Assembly (NCBI GenBank): GCA_030407315.1
Contig: JALQPE010002608.1
Span: 1-64,000, forward strand
Direction: 5' to 3'
DNA: 64,000 nucleotides
Source of the DNA: Asparagopsis taxiformis
Lineage: Eukaryota; Rhodophyta; Florideophyceae; Bonnemaisoniales; Bonnemaisoniaceae
Shown here: one piece after another, positions 11,701 through 20,260 of the stretch
Layout: each line of letters opens with the position of its first letter
Position numbering within the stretch: the stretch's first letter is position 1
Translations under genes and position numbers: made by a program
Notes under the pieces: model-generated
Database searches by the model: none
Told to the model about the DNA's origin: nothing
What the model saw: only the letters and a program-made list of their open reading frames with translations

Positions 11701-11964
11701 CTGCGCAACCCAAGCGCCAAGGTCCGCGTATGTGAAACCTCCCGGCTTGTCCGTCAAGTCTGCGAAACTTGAGTGGGCGAATAAATCCAGCAAGAGGCGG
11801 AGGAAGTCTTTGCCAGCGAGAGTAGTTTCGCGGGCGGCGCGACCTACGTTTCGACGTGTACCCATGTCACTAGAATCCTCCCAAGGGCTAGCGGGTTCGC
11901 GCAGAATTGGCACGGTTGCGTCGTCAACGATCGGATTGCTGTTGCGCCTGCGCTTATTCGTCAT
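8767..11964 (-). CDS. DNA amino-methyltransferase (beta class) fused to a SET domain
   Basis: 1065 residues, one open frame. Residues 1-480 are a helical region I do not recognise plus a Pro/Ser-rich linker. Motif IV (TDPPYN, D507-Y510) comes before the AdoMet-binding motif I (VVDPFSGT, D746-T751). This beta-class order, with DPPY rather than SPPW, favours N6-adenine over N4-cytosine. Between them lies a long Asp/Glu-rich insert in the target-recognition position. The C-terminus (about 895-1065) is SET-like: GRGLF (909-913), FIND (990-993, where many SET domains have NHS), ANVEF and ELYVHYG (1052-1058). Predicted role: methylation of DNA bases, coupled to lysine methylation or chromatin binding, in the nucleus. 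SET activity is uncertain because the NHxC motif is altered. The gene is divergent from the ParB-dioxygenase gene and bracketed by inverted ~200-bp repeats. This fusion is not one I know as an established family. Confidence 0.88.
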   Translation of the reverse strand: MTNKRRRNSNPIVDDATVPILREPASPWEDSSDMGTRRNVGRAARETTLAGKDFLRLLLDLFAHSSFADLTDKPGGFTYADLGAWVAQGTEEQFAALQGRLSMAFSGRSKNAGVEADVAEIVMAEMNVERAKQIVRLALPIAEFSRQDERIGQWVEHCILSGIVPQTFLIGCNMLPSPLQAPQRGEPSAFVLAPPETFEVLMYFQALSIIRNHNKNLPRRRIGDAAEEGNEAARVPAHRKSTNRACYVVQVLYHAWTDVAFAAKFSSFEELMAPYIIFDSSEHWFDVLDEGLFAPMEQKLDLYHDKAPLSHPDGYGGKVETRTSAQHSAFRDLVRKFFDRLQFLIVNPDLYTWPESDRWGALEIYLSSGNPDKLPAYFDTLDEDVMAVLRPAPQAADAEKVPKPVDDTPTRRNTGGRGLVPSTRHTTRLQLGPGRTSLTAQGPSPPSPSPHATEEQESEGQALAKDFLSKMSQYCRVYDVPFEDLVSADESREHVPITGNVQLILTDPPYNVRRKRNDSNSSYDRLTAEDMQASIEVFDELLRPGGHGIVFCSVLQFYEWFHYLETYKGPQSEGPTDAAASDDGSDEEEVTSMNSDSEASQHSGEESADEEEDEEEEDVVRNSVFFVDEVPLLFVRLPGHLYQMPGRKRYQRMNMAEVAIHFWKRGVPFKTGSEMVAYRNHGYMDGTYPAWCNVTINMPAIDSNEMVWRTRSTTGATVRVRAEQKSVALMMELISQHSQPGDIVVDPFSGTFATGKAAMSLPEHRVFVGSDMDKLCVARSLPKLCAVMSRVILSNNTDMRVTTEAKQSAEKFLASPSVTMRTQRERRIIEPPPGLPLYQRFPKYIRQYLWQLCPESIASHEHMEKPVHYWPPSLRRWLQTENPRVMRAHDCVAKKLSVRPSLIKHPNAGRGLFAEQTFNVGDEVCAYYGTVVYSDMSKESMRFAYGEGHMAITKETFLMYAIKLYATAEDDENIEHPIWIVPAPFCSAQFINDPRYLRGEDTPAEDTRRMANVEFVENYSSGSTGKKLKAKDLENPKIIVVRAIRDIRPGQELYVHYGTAFRAWN

Positions 11965-12309
11965 AATGGAATGAGTGGAAATTCGGTACAGGATGGCGAC
12001 CGCTCGGCGAGACAGTCAAATTTGACGACGTATCTCGTGACGTTTGCACTCTTTCGTGAGGAACACTGGTTGATATCGAACGGAACAGAGTATACGGGTA
12101 CACAGCACTGGAAAGGTCTTGAAACCCGTAACCGGTGTAGGTAATAAGTTGTGACGGATACGTGGTAGAGAAAAATTTTAAAAAGATTGTGATTCCCTGT
12201 CTTTGAGTGTTGTACTGCACGGCCGCCATGGCGGCTGTGACTGCAGTCACATAGGTTGTCACAGGTGCATCACGCTTACCAGGTGAGCGACATCCGGACG
12301 GCCACTGGA

Positions 12310-12492
12310 CATGGGGATGTCCAGCTCAGATGCATTGCTGGCCAGACCAGAAATTCTACAATTTCGGGCAGAAAAAATATTGCAAAAAACATCGATTTGG
12401 GCGGTCGATTGTGCCGTACGGCACATCCCCATCTCAAAAACATGTTCACATGTGCATGTTTTTGAGAATAGCCCAAATTTTAATTCAAATCA
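12310..12492 (+). repeat. ~200-bp palindromic repeat, copy B
   Basis: Forward copy about 350 bp upstream of the methyltransferase-SET start codon. It retains the central palindrome TGTGCCGTACGGCACA and the CTCAAAAACATG hairpin, and forms an inverted pair with copy A around that gene. Confidence 0.85.
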
Positions 12493-12880
12493 GGATGCAG
12501 ATATTCGTCTTCTAGCATTGTCAGAACACATTCGTATAACCACATTTGGAGAACCTGAGCCCAGAGCTATCGGTTTTGGCGGGAGCTAAGCCATATCTCA
12601 TATAATCAGTAACTACTTCCCGCCAGCTGAGTGGTGGAACCCCTGCTATTTCTACCAACGAGACATACGGGGTGTCAACTCGGCAATCGTATATGATTTG
12701 GGTGCTAAATTTATTCAAGAGACGAATGGGCTTCGAAAAGGAGCCCAACAACGTCTTCTTGTGATCCATGGGTATAGGACTATTCTATTCTTCTCCAGGC
12801 TTCCACCATAGCCTCCTCCACCTCCGTTAATGGAAAGAATATCCGAACCGCACCTCAACATGTTCTTCTTGTGATCCATG

Positions 12881-12923
12881 GGTACTGACATCTCACATGT
12901 TGAACATGTGAGATGTCAGTACC
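12881..12923. repeat. Perfect 43-nt hairpin with a single-base loop
   Basis: The 21-base arms start GGTACTGACATCTCACATGT and are separated by one G. It sits in the divergent spacer directly after one copy of a GTGATCCATG segment. The left arm replaces the sequence that follows the other copy, suggesting a fold-back insertion or local inversion-duplication. Confidence 0.9.
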
Positions 12924-13500
12924 GGAGAAGTTCTCCAGGCTTCCTCCGTAGCCACCTCCTCCACCTCCGTCTGTGGGAATCAACACAACATCACCACTGC
13001 GTCTTACCTCACATCCACATCTCTCCGGGATGAAAACGGACGGACGACATAGGGTTTGTAGACGTTTAGAATCTTTTTAGAAAAAAGTAAACGAAAGAGA
13101 ACTTCTCTTTCATTGAATGATATCTCGTCCCTGTCGCAATATGTTCCATTTTCAATTTCTCGGGTTGCACACCCATCATGGGTGATCAAGGCCTGGATCG
13201 AACCCTCCGAGGGTCTTCGATGGATAGGACAGATAGTGGAAGGCTTTTAAGCCTGTGACCAAGCGGCTATTGATTGGTTGGAGGAAGGAAATTACAGAGG
13301 AAATATAGCTGAGTACGGTGCTCGCGATAGCTGTTAGGTTAAAGTCAAATATGTTTTTCGATTATTTTTCGTACGGAAATGCCTTGGAAAAGACGATGCT
13401 TTGTCGTTCTCTTGGAGGGAGTCCGTTGCATTGCACTCAATTCGAGAGCATCGTCATGAAGGAGAGGATTCTTTCTGCTTGTTAGAATCGGTTTAGAGCA

Positions 13501-13671
13501 GATAGCTATTGCATTACTGGCCAGCCCAGAAATTGTAGAATTTCGGGCAGCAAAAATATTGTAAAAAACCTTGATTTCAGCGGTCGATTGTGCCGTACGG
13601 CACACCCCCATCTCAAAAACATGTTCACATGTGCATGTTTTTGAGAATAGCCCAAATTTTAATTCAAATCA
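13501..13671 (+). repeat. ~200-bp palindromic repeat, copy C
   Basis: Forward copy lacking the 5' GGACGTCC box but retaining the palindrome, the hairpin and the AATTCAAATCA end. With the following spacer and copy D it forms a block that recurs downstream of the ParB-dioxygenase gene. Confidence 0.85.
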
Positions 13672-13863
13672 TGGTGTCTAATTTGGCCACAACGGCCCCA
13701 GGAACCGGAGCCGCCGCCCCGAGCGGGGTCATCACTGGCTTCTGTAAGCACTAACTGTAAGGCTAAATGGCGTCTCACGAAGGGTCGATTTCAGGCTCAA
13801 TACGCCAGGGACAGGTCTTGGTCCTTGTTCCATCATGGTCCCGCCCCACTCTCTCACGACCAA

Positions 13864-14060
13864 CCTGAAATGGACGTCCGGTGGATGTCCAGCTCGATTG
13901 CACTGCTGGCCAGCCCAGAAATTCTAAAATTTCGGGCACAAAAAATTGTAAAAAATCAACGATTTGGGCGGGTCGATTGTGCCGTACGGCACACCCCCAT
14001 CTCAAAAACATGTTCACATGTGCATGTTTTTGAGAATAGCCCAAATTTTAACTCAAATCA
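13864..14060 (+). repeat. ~200-bp palindromic repeat, copy D
   Basis: Full-length forward copy starting CCTGAAATGGACGTCCGG, about 350 bp upstream of the ParB-dioxygenase start codon. Confidence 0.85.
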
Positions 14061-14409
14061 GGGTGTTCCCCGGATAAAGGGGTGCTCGCAGCCGCCCCAA
14101 AAGCCGCCTAGCTTGACAGCTGTAATTTTAACACATTACACATCAAGGACACTGCCTGCTTCACGCCACCTCGTCAGGTTTCGAGAGCCCGACTCGGGCC
14201 CGTTCCGAACGGACACTCACATCTCGATTGCCTCTCTTGCATTCCAGCGGTCACGATAGGTGTGTACCTAACAAAATTTCGGTTGTATTGTGTTATTATT
14301 TCCAGCGATTGGCGTTCACGACCATTCTTCAAGCAACGTGAAACCTACCATCCACATCACTCCAATACGTCAACGTCAACCATCTCTTTTCCTTTCCAAC
14401 TCAACAACC

Positions 14410-17400
14410 ATGGCGGATACGCATTTCAGCAGTTTGTTTTCAACGGTTTGCGGCGATCAAGTGAGCGCGTCAGCGGAGTCGCGCGGACTCAAGCGCGGCG
14501 TCGATGTCAATTTGTTTGCGGACGTGGACGGTGCGGCTGTGCATATTGGGACGGCTTCGGTGAGCACTGCTGGTGGCGATGTTGGCCTTCCGCGCACGCT
14601 GCACAACCACAAGCTGCCGGAAACCGACGAGGCGGACTATATCGTCGTGCGCAACATTGCGACTAAGGACAAGTTCAAGGACCTCCCGTTCCCGTACATG
14701 TTTGATGGCGCCGAGGGACCGCCGGAGACGATGGGTGGAGCATACGCCGCGGCGTTTTACCCTTGGGATACTCGGATGATGCGCCCCGCTGCGGAGGATG
14801 GCCCTAGCGACATTCGTACCCCTGCTGCAGCGTCAAACTTCAACGCAGCGACGAACCAGGCCAGCTCGGGACGGATGCCCAGTACCGGTCCGGCAGGCGA
14901 AATCACTGGTTCGGGGGGTACGAAGCATCCAGCACGCTCCGTCCCGGTTTCGGGAGGCACGAAGCGCCCTGCTCGCTCTGCAAGAGCCTCCAGTGGAGGC
15001 ACGAAGCACCCTGCTCGCTCCAACGTCACCGAAGCTACTACGCAGGACGTAACCGAGGTGGACGACGAACCGGAGGTGGCGGAAAGCATTCGTGAGCAGC
15101 AGGGGACGCAAATTACGGTGCCCAAGTTTGTGACGTCGGATTACGTCGGAGAAGGAGCGACTGTGTTGGTGAGGCAGCTAGTGGAACCGGCCGTGACCCT
15201 TCGGGATGTGAAAGAAGACCACGTGGAGGACCTGCGCAACAATATGTTGGCTGTGGGGTATGTGAGCTCTTCGCGTATCACTGTGACGGTGCTGAGGTCG
15301 CAGAACACGCATCTGCCCGCCGACACGCGTCTGTTCCAGAATGGCAAATTCCATGCCAATGCGAACGTGACCGTGATCGACGGACTGCATCGTCTCAATG
15401 CTATGCATAGCATTGCGGATGACTTCACGCGCCTCACCCGTATGCACAGAACCAAGCTGCCACAGGACGCAAACCGCTTGCGCTGGGTTACTCAGCCTCT
15501 GGATGTGTACTACCTTCGCCGCAAGGACGACAGTGATCTTCAGCCTCATGAGATCATCCACAAGAGTGCAGAGTCGAACCATACGACTGGGACGCAACTG
15601 ACGGAGCGCTCCCTGGTTCGAATCTTGTCGTCCATCCAGCAGTTCATCCGTACGATTGCTGTTGCAAATAACGTGGAAAACGCTGGCGACTTGCGTGAGT
15701 CTGATGTCATCCGAACATTGTTCGAGGCGCAGTTCATGGGGATGATGAATTCAACGAACACGGCCCGGCGGTGGACGCGTTTGGCTATAGCAACGCTGAA
15801 GCATCCTGTTCTCGACGAAGTGTTGCGTGAGCTGAACAATTCCGAGCGCCGCAACGAGATTGGGATAACGCACCTGGACCACAAGATAGTGCGCGAGTTG
15901 CTGGAAGAAAACTTTGTCTTCGTCTTGCGTGGTCTTTCGGAGTACTTGAACCCTGCTCATGGTGGACGTCCGGATGGACGCTTTGACGTGAACGACTTCT
16001 ATACATACGTCCGTCGCGTGACTGCAATAGCAAATTCTCTGTACGCTGCGTATGGGCGCCCAAAGAGTATTATGCGCAAGTCATTTCTGAGCACAGAGAT
16101 GGCAATTGGGTCGGTTAAGCAGCCGAAGGAGTTGCAATGGCATCTCACCAATGCCATTGCAATGTATAGAGGGGACGACCGGAGCAGTGAGGTTCGAATG
16201 CGACGGAGAACCACGCGTTTACAGGATTTGGAAACGAACTTGAAAGAGTTTTTCAATCCGACATTGAAGAAGAAGACTAAGGCTCGACGCAAACGCCGCC
16301 CTTCTGCTGCCAATGTGAGACTCACTCACAAGAAGCAGCGGAATGTCGAACATGAGCCTGCTTCGCATGGCATCCGCCGCCGTTCACAGCGACTTCGCTC
16401 GACGGGGAGCACACGCCTCGAGGAAGAAGAGCCGGTTGTGGTACAACAATCCGCCGGGGAAGAAGAGCAGGCCGTTGTTGATAAACCCACCGATCAACAA
16501 CAAGCCACTGCTTCCGGTGATGAGGTTGACGAAGACTCCGCCCGTTCCCCCGATTCTGCCGTTGAGATTGTCCCCCAAGATAACCAACGTGCTGGTGCGA
16601 CTCCCTCCAACCAAGAATCTGTCCATACCGCTTCGGACGAGGAAGACAAACAGGGTGCAGACGAGGGCCAAGTCGAAAGCAAGGGGGTCCGCGAAGTGAC
16701 AATTACACTCACTGTTCCGGAAGGAGTGGAAGTCGATGAAGACGGTTACATCGTTCGTGACTCTCCTTCTGAACACGACCTCCTGTTCGACGACCGTATG
16801 CCATCTCTTCCTGACGATTTCGAAGTCAAAGACCGAGCCGAAGGGCATCATCTGGCGCAGCGTCCCGCGGACGTCATCGCATCGGTGAGGGTTGGCTGTC
16901 TGCCCCCGATTGAGCTCAGGTTGTTATTGGAGAGTGTGGAAATCGATGAGGAGGGCAGAGAGGTGAGGTATTTGAAGCAAGTGGCGATGGACCCTGTGTT
17001 TGAGGGGCTGCATATTCCGGAACAACATCGGGCTCGTCATCTTGTTTTCGAGATCGACACCATCTATCCGATGTTTTTCGCAGCGTGGAAGATGGCTGCC
17101 AAGGCGATGTGTGAGCCTACATCGACGTTTCTACCCTCGAGGCTGGACTTCGCCCAGGTTGCGCGAATGTCTACAAGCTGGAAGGATTCGTATGAGGCCG
17201 GCACTGGTATGGCGTACTTCCACAATTGCCGAACGGAAATCAACGAGCGAGGGTATACGGTGATGCACAATTTCGCGGATGTAAGCTACCTCGATGCGTC
17301 GGACAAGTTCCCATTTGACTTGGGTCTCATGGAAGAAATTCCTAACCAGGAATTGTTTCGGTACTTCTTGGGAACATGGGAGGGGGAGCAGGTGCACAAG

Positions 17401-18261
17401 GACCCTGGGAACCGGCAGCTGTGGAGTCCCATTGTCAATACGGGGGACGATGAAACAGATGAGAAGAACCGGAATGAGGGGAGGGCTCGCTTCACGTCTA
17501 CGCGCCACTGCCTGGTTGACTATGCCGAGAACGATGAGACGCATATCGACCGGTTCAAGTTTGTGACGCGGCGAGCCCTGCTGGATGTGTGGTTGGGAAT
17601 CCTTGTCCGGCTGATAGGGCTGGAGGAGTGCGGTTTACCGGGAGAAAAACTTGTCATGCCGGCATCTGGGGGACGGTTTTTGATAACGGGAAAGGGGTGT
17701 CCTCGGCAGGTCCCACACAATGATTTCCCTGTTCCTCCTCGCGACCGCAAAGATCAACTTCCGGGTTACTTTGTTATTGCCAACGGAGATGACCCATTCC
17801 CTATCTGGGTGTGTCCAGGGTCCCACAAGTACGTCTTTTCCAAAGCGCTGGAATTAGATATGTACGCCAAGACGATGAAGCTGAAGAAGGTAATCGTTCC
17901 GCCACGTTCAGTCTTCATCGGTCACGGCCATGTACAACATGCCGGGGCAGGGCATGTCGACAGAGTTGTGTCACACACGACAACGAGGTATCACACGTAT
18001 TTCAGGAATGCGTCGTATCCGATTCCCGACAATGTTTCGTTTGGTTTCATCAGGCGGTTGGGATTCGAAGAAGAAGTAATCCCCAATGCTCCGCGCCGGT
18101 CTGCCAGGCAAAGTCAACCGGCACCTGTCAATGTTCGCCACAAGACAGTTGTTCCCATCCCGGTCAAGAAAGATCGTAGGCCGAAGACAGGGCAGCTCGG
18201 AATGATGCGGATGAAGACGACAGAACTCGCAAGAGGAGAACCCTCACACACGATGAACTAG
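14410..18261 (+). CDS. ParB-like domain protein fused to a 2-oxoglutarate/Fe(II) dioxygenase-like domain
   Basis: 1283 residues from the ATG in good context (ACCATGG, 14410). The frame is open from 14290. Residues 120-250 carry three degenerate Gly-Thr-Lys-basic repeats (SGGTKHPARS type). Residues 250-420 look like the ParB/Srx fold: an N-terminal arm (VTLRDVKEDHVEDLRNNM) and the signature VIDGLHRLNA (D324, G325, H327, R328). A helical region, an Arg/Lys segment and a long acidic linker follow. The C-terminal part (about 870-1250) has a dioxygenase-like double-stranded-helix pattern: an HND iron motif (H1103, D1105), a distal histidine in GHGHVQHAGAG (H1174 or H1177), and R1185 or R1193 for 2-oxoglutarate. 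Possible substrates are a modified base, a protein side chain or another molecule; the sequence does not decide. Known: ParB-like domains are often joined to DNA methylases in phages and bacteria, and here the methylase is the divergent neighbour. Confidence 0.72.
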   Translation: MADTHFSSLFSTVCGDQVSASAESRGLKRGVDVNLFADVDGAAVHIGTASVSTAGGDVGLPRTLHNHKLPETDEADYIVVRNIATKDKFKDLPFPYMFDGAEGPPETMGGAYAAAFYPWDTRMMRPAAEDGPSDIRTPAAASNFNAATNQASSGRMPSTGPAGEITGSGGTKHPARSVPVSGGTKRPARSARASSGGTKHPARSNVTEATTQDVTEVDDEPEVAESIREQQGTQITVPKFVTSDYVGEGATVLVRQLVEPAVTLRDVKEDHVEDLRNNMLAVGYVSSSRITVTVLRSQNTHLPADTRLFQNGKFHANANVTVIDGLHRLNAMHSIADDFTRLTRMHRTKLPQDANRLRWVTQPLDVYYLRRKDDSDLQPHEIIHKSAESNHTTGTQLTERSLVRILSSIQQFIRTIAVANNVENAGDLRESDVIRTLFEAQFMGMMNSTNTARRWTRLAIATLKHPVLDEVLRELNNSERRNEIGITHLDHKIVRELLEENFVFVLRGLSEYLNPAHGGRPDGRFDVNDFYTYVRRVTAIANSLYAAYGRPKSIMRKSFLSTEMAIGSVKQPKELQWHLTNAIAMYRGDDRSSEVRMRRRTTRLQDLETNLKEFFNPTLKKKTKARRKRRPSAANVRLTHKKQRNVEHEPASHGIRRRSQRLRSTGSTRLEEEEPVVVQQSAGEEEQAVVDKPTDQQQATASGDEVDEDSARSPDSAVEIVPQDNQRAGATPSNQESVHTASDEEDKQGADEGQVESKGVREVTITLTVPEGVEVDEDGYIVRDSPSEHDLLFDDRMPSLPDDFEVKDRAEGHHLAQRPADVIASVRVGCLPPIELRLLLESVEIDEEGREVRYLKQVAMDPVFEGLHIPEQHRARHLVFEIDTIYPMFFAAWKMAAKAMCEPTSTFLPSRLDFAQVARMSTSWKDSYEAGTGMAYFHNCRTEINERGYTVMHNFADVSYLDASDKFPFDLGLMEEIPNQELFRYFLGTWEGEQVHKDPGNRQLWSPIVNTGDDETDEKNRNEGRARFTSTRHCLVDYAENDETHIDRFKFVTRRALLDVWLGILVRLIGLEECGLPGEKLVMPASGGRFLITGKGCPRQVPHNDFPVPPRDRKDQLPGYFVIANGDDPFPIWVCPGSHKYVFSKALELDMYAKTMKLKKVIVPPRSVFIGHGHVQHAGAGHVDRVVSHTTTRYHTYFRNASYPIPDNVSFGFIRRLGFEEEVIPNAPRRSARQSQPAPVNVRHKTVVPIPVKKDRRPKTGQLGMMRMKTTELARGEPSHTMN

Positions 18262-18641
18262 TATCTTGAGCTATTCAACTCCACAGTTGCCGATAACGCC
18301 TATTCTGCCGGGAGATCCTGAATATAGTGAGGACGAAGAGGAAGAACAATTTTCCGACGGCTAGATAGCTTAACAACTACTACTTTGGTAAACAATTATC
18401 GAGAATATAATCATCTCCTTTATCACTTTCAATCTATGAACCTAGTATAATGTACTTCCGTTCCATGCTTTCAAACTAGATTGTCCATTCCCTCGTGGGT
18501 TGGAGCATGATTTCCAGGACGATTCCCTCACATCTCTAGACTCGATGGTCTATGCTAGAAATAGCAGAACAATTGGGTTTGTACGTGCTTCATCGCCTAC
18601 TTGCTTCCGGTAATGGGTGGACGTGCACGATACACGATCAA
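18262..18641. other. 3' region of the ParB-dioxygenase gene
   Basis: AT-rich and without a recognised gene. It presumably holds the 3' UTR and polyadenylation site. Confidence 0.35.
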
Positions 18642-18838
18642 CCTGAAATGGACGTCCGGTGGATGTCCAGCTCAGATGCATGCTGGCCAGCCCAGAAATT
18701 CTAAATTTCGGGCACAAAAAAATATTGCAAAAAACATCGATTTGGGCGGTCGATTGTGCCGTACGGCACACCCCCATCTCAAAAACATGTTCACATGTGC
18801 ATGTTTTTGAGAATAGCCCAAATTTTAATTCAAATCAT
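18642..18838 (+). repeat. ~200-bp palindromic repeat, copy E
   Basis: Full forward copy about 380 bp after the ParB-dioxygenase stop codon, with the GGACGTCC box, palindrome and hairpin intact. Confidence 0.85.
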
Positions 18839-19185
18839 GGTGTCTAATTTGGCCACAACGGCCCCAGGAACCGACCGCCGCCCCGATCGGGGGCTATCAC
18901 TGGCGTCTGTAAGCACCAACTGTAAGCCGGAACCGGCCGCCGCCCCGATGGGGTTGTCACTGGCTTCTATAAGCACCAACTGTAAGCCAAAATCGCGTCT
19001 CACGAAGGGTCGATTTCAGGCTCAACACGTCAGGGACAGGTCTTGGTCCTTGTTCCATCATGGTCCCGCCCCACTCTCTCACGACCAACCTGAAATGGAC
19101 GTCCGGTGGATGTCCAGCTCGATTGCACTGCTGGCCAGCCCAGAAATTCTAAAATTTCCGAAAAATCAATTTGGTGGCCCAGCAT
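18839..19185 (+). repeat. Duplicated spacer plus truncated repeat copy F
   Basis: After copy E the sequence ATGGTGTCTAATTTGGCCAC begins a spacer that also follows copy C (13672-13863). It leads into repeat copy F at about 19089, as the spacer at 13672 leads into copy D. Copy F loses its palindrome and hairpin after about 19160. Inside this spacer a ~60-bp segment (GTAAGCACCAACTGTAAGCC type) is tandemly doubled around 18870-18990. Confidence 0.8.
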
Positions 19186-19529
19186 CTCCTGTGCCGAAAA
19201 TTCCCGCACTCACTTCTGATATACTATATCGTAGTAGTAGTAGTCTAGACGTGTTTCGCACTTGTACGCATCAGGGAAGGCTGCACGGAAGGTTGAGACT
19301 ACGCTACTTGTGTACCGCGTCGTCTGAAATAGCGAGTAGTGTTTGTTGTATAGTTGTGGAGTATGCGTCTAGTGGTTTGTAAAGCTTGCAGAACGGGATA
19401 GGGATGTGGGTGGCCCTATTTTATGAATACATGAGTACCAATATTCAGGGTTGACAAAGCGGAAAGTCATAGGCTCATACATGTTTGAGATTGCATAGTG
19501 GAGAAAATATTTACATCGAAATTTACATG

Positions 19530-20260
19530 GAGCTGATGGAGGTTTTAAGGATGAGGTATGAGAGGAAGAAAATTCTTCTGTGGTATGAGGATGTGTTCTG
19601 TGGGGGATGCAATCTTGGGATGGTACAGGGGGAGGTGGAAATGTACGGAGTGCGGGTTTAGATTGGAGTGTGATTCGGAGAGGAGTGCCGACAAGCATAT
19701 TATGGGGATTGGGGAGACGCTGCGGGGTGTTGGGGTAGTGAGGGCGGAGGAGGTGTTTAGGTGGGACCGTAGGAGGGTGCGGTTGAAGGCGCCGAGAGGA
19801 GGGGGTTTTTAGGAAAGTGAGGAGAAAGAGGGGGAGGGGGTGGCGTCTGTTCTGGCTGTGGTGAGTGGGGATGTGATGGAGAAGAAGGGGGTTATTGTAT
19901 TTGGGGAGGGAGGGGAGTGGGAGGAAGGGTGCGAAGTGGGGGGTTGATATGTGTTTCAGAGCGGGGAGGTTTCTGGGGAGACGGCGGGGGAGCGGGAGCG
20001 TGGGCCGGTGGTGGTGGTGTATACGGTATCGAAGATGCGGATGGCGTGGGGGCATGGAGCAGCTGAGGGAGGGAGGGGTGGAGCAGGTCGGGTACGGGAT
20101 GGGGAGTGAGAGGTTTTGGAAGAGTAAGCTGCAGGGGAAGTTTGTGTAGAGGGCGAAGGAGAGGGGTTGAGGTAGAGGAGAGAGGGTATTGAAGAACAAT
20201 ACGTTGCAAAGGTGATGGGGGAGAGCATGGTCGAGGAGATAGGGGGTGTTTTTGCCCTAT
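19530..20260. other. Strongly G-rich, C-poor subterminal segment
   Basis: The + strand has many runs of GGG and GGGG with very few C residues. The 276-codon frame on the minus strand is Pro/His/Leu-rich and looks like a product of this bias. A short + frame at 19558-19812 includes a CTEC knuckle and could be a relic of a zinc-binding protein, but I cannot name it. The runs give G-quadruplex potential. Confidence 0.6.

Larger units (their letters stand above)
11965..14409. promoter_or_regulatory. 2.4-kb divergent spacer between the two modification genes
   Basis: It separates the start codons of the methyltransferase-SET gene (-) and the ParB-dioxygenase gene (+), so it must contain both promoters. 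It holds three forward copies of the ~200-bp repeat (12310-12492, 13501-13671, 13864-14060), a 43-nt perfect hairpin (12881-12923), and two copies of a segment containing CTTGTGATCCATGGGTA (near 12756 and 12868), each followed by a CTCCAGGCTTCC box. No protein-coding gene was recognised. Shared regulation of the two genes is inference. Confidence 0.5.

Noticed and set aside
13130..13260. Possible tRNA on the minus strand because of a GGGTTCGATCC-like string
   Set aside because: The bases around it do not form a five-pair T stem, and no D or anticodon arm could be folded.
19360..19812. Possible Mis18/Yippee-like zinc-binding relic (VCKAC and CTEC knuckles on the + strand)
   Set aside because: The cysteine pairs lie in different frames with stops between them, and no further conserved residues could be matched.
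19369..20199. 276-codon minus-strand frame rich in Pro, His and Leu
   Set aside because: It mirrors the extreme G-rich composition of the + strand and has no domain-like pattern. The lack of stops is explained by base bias.
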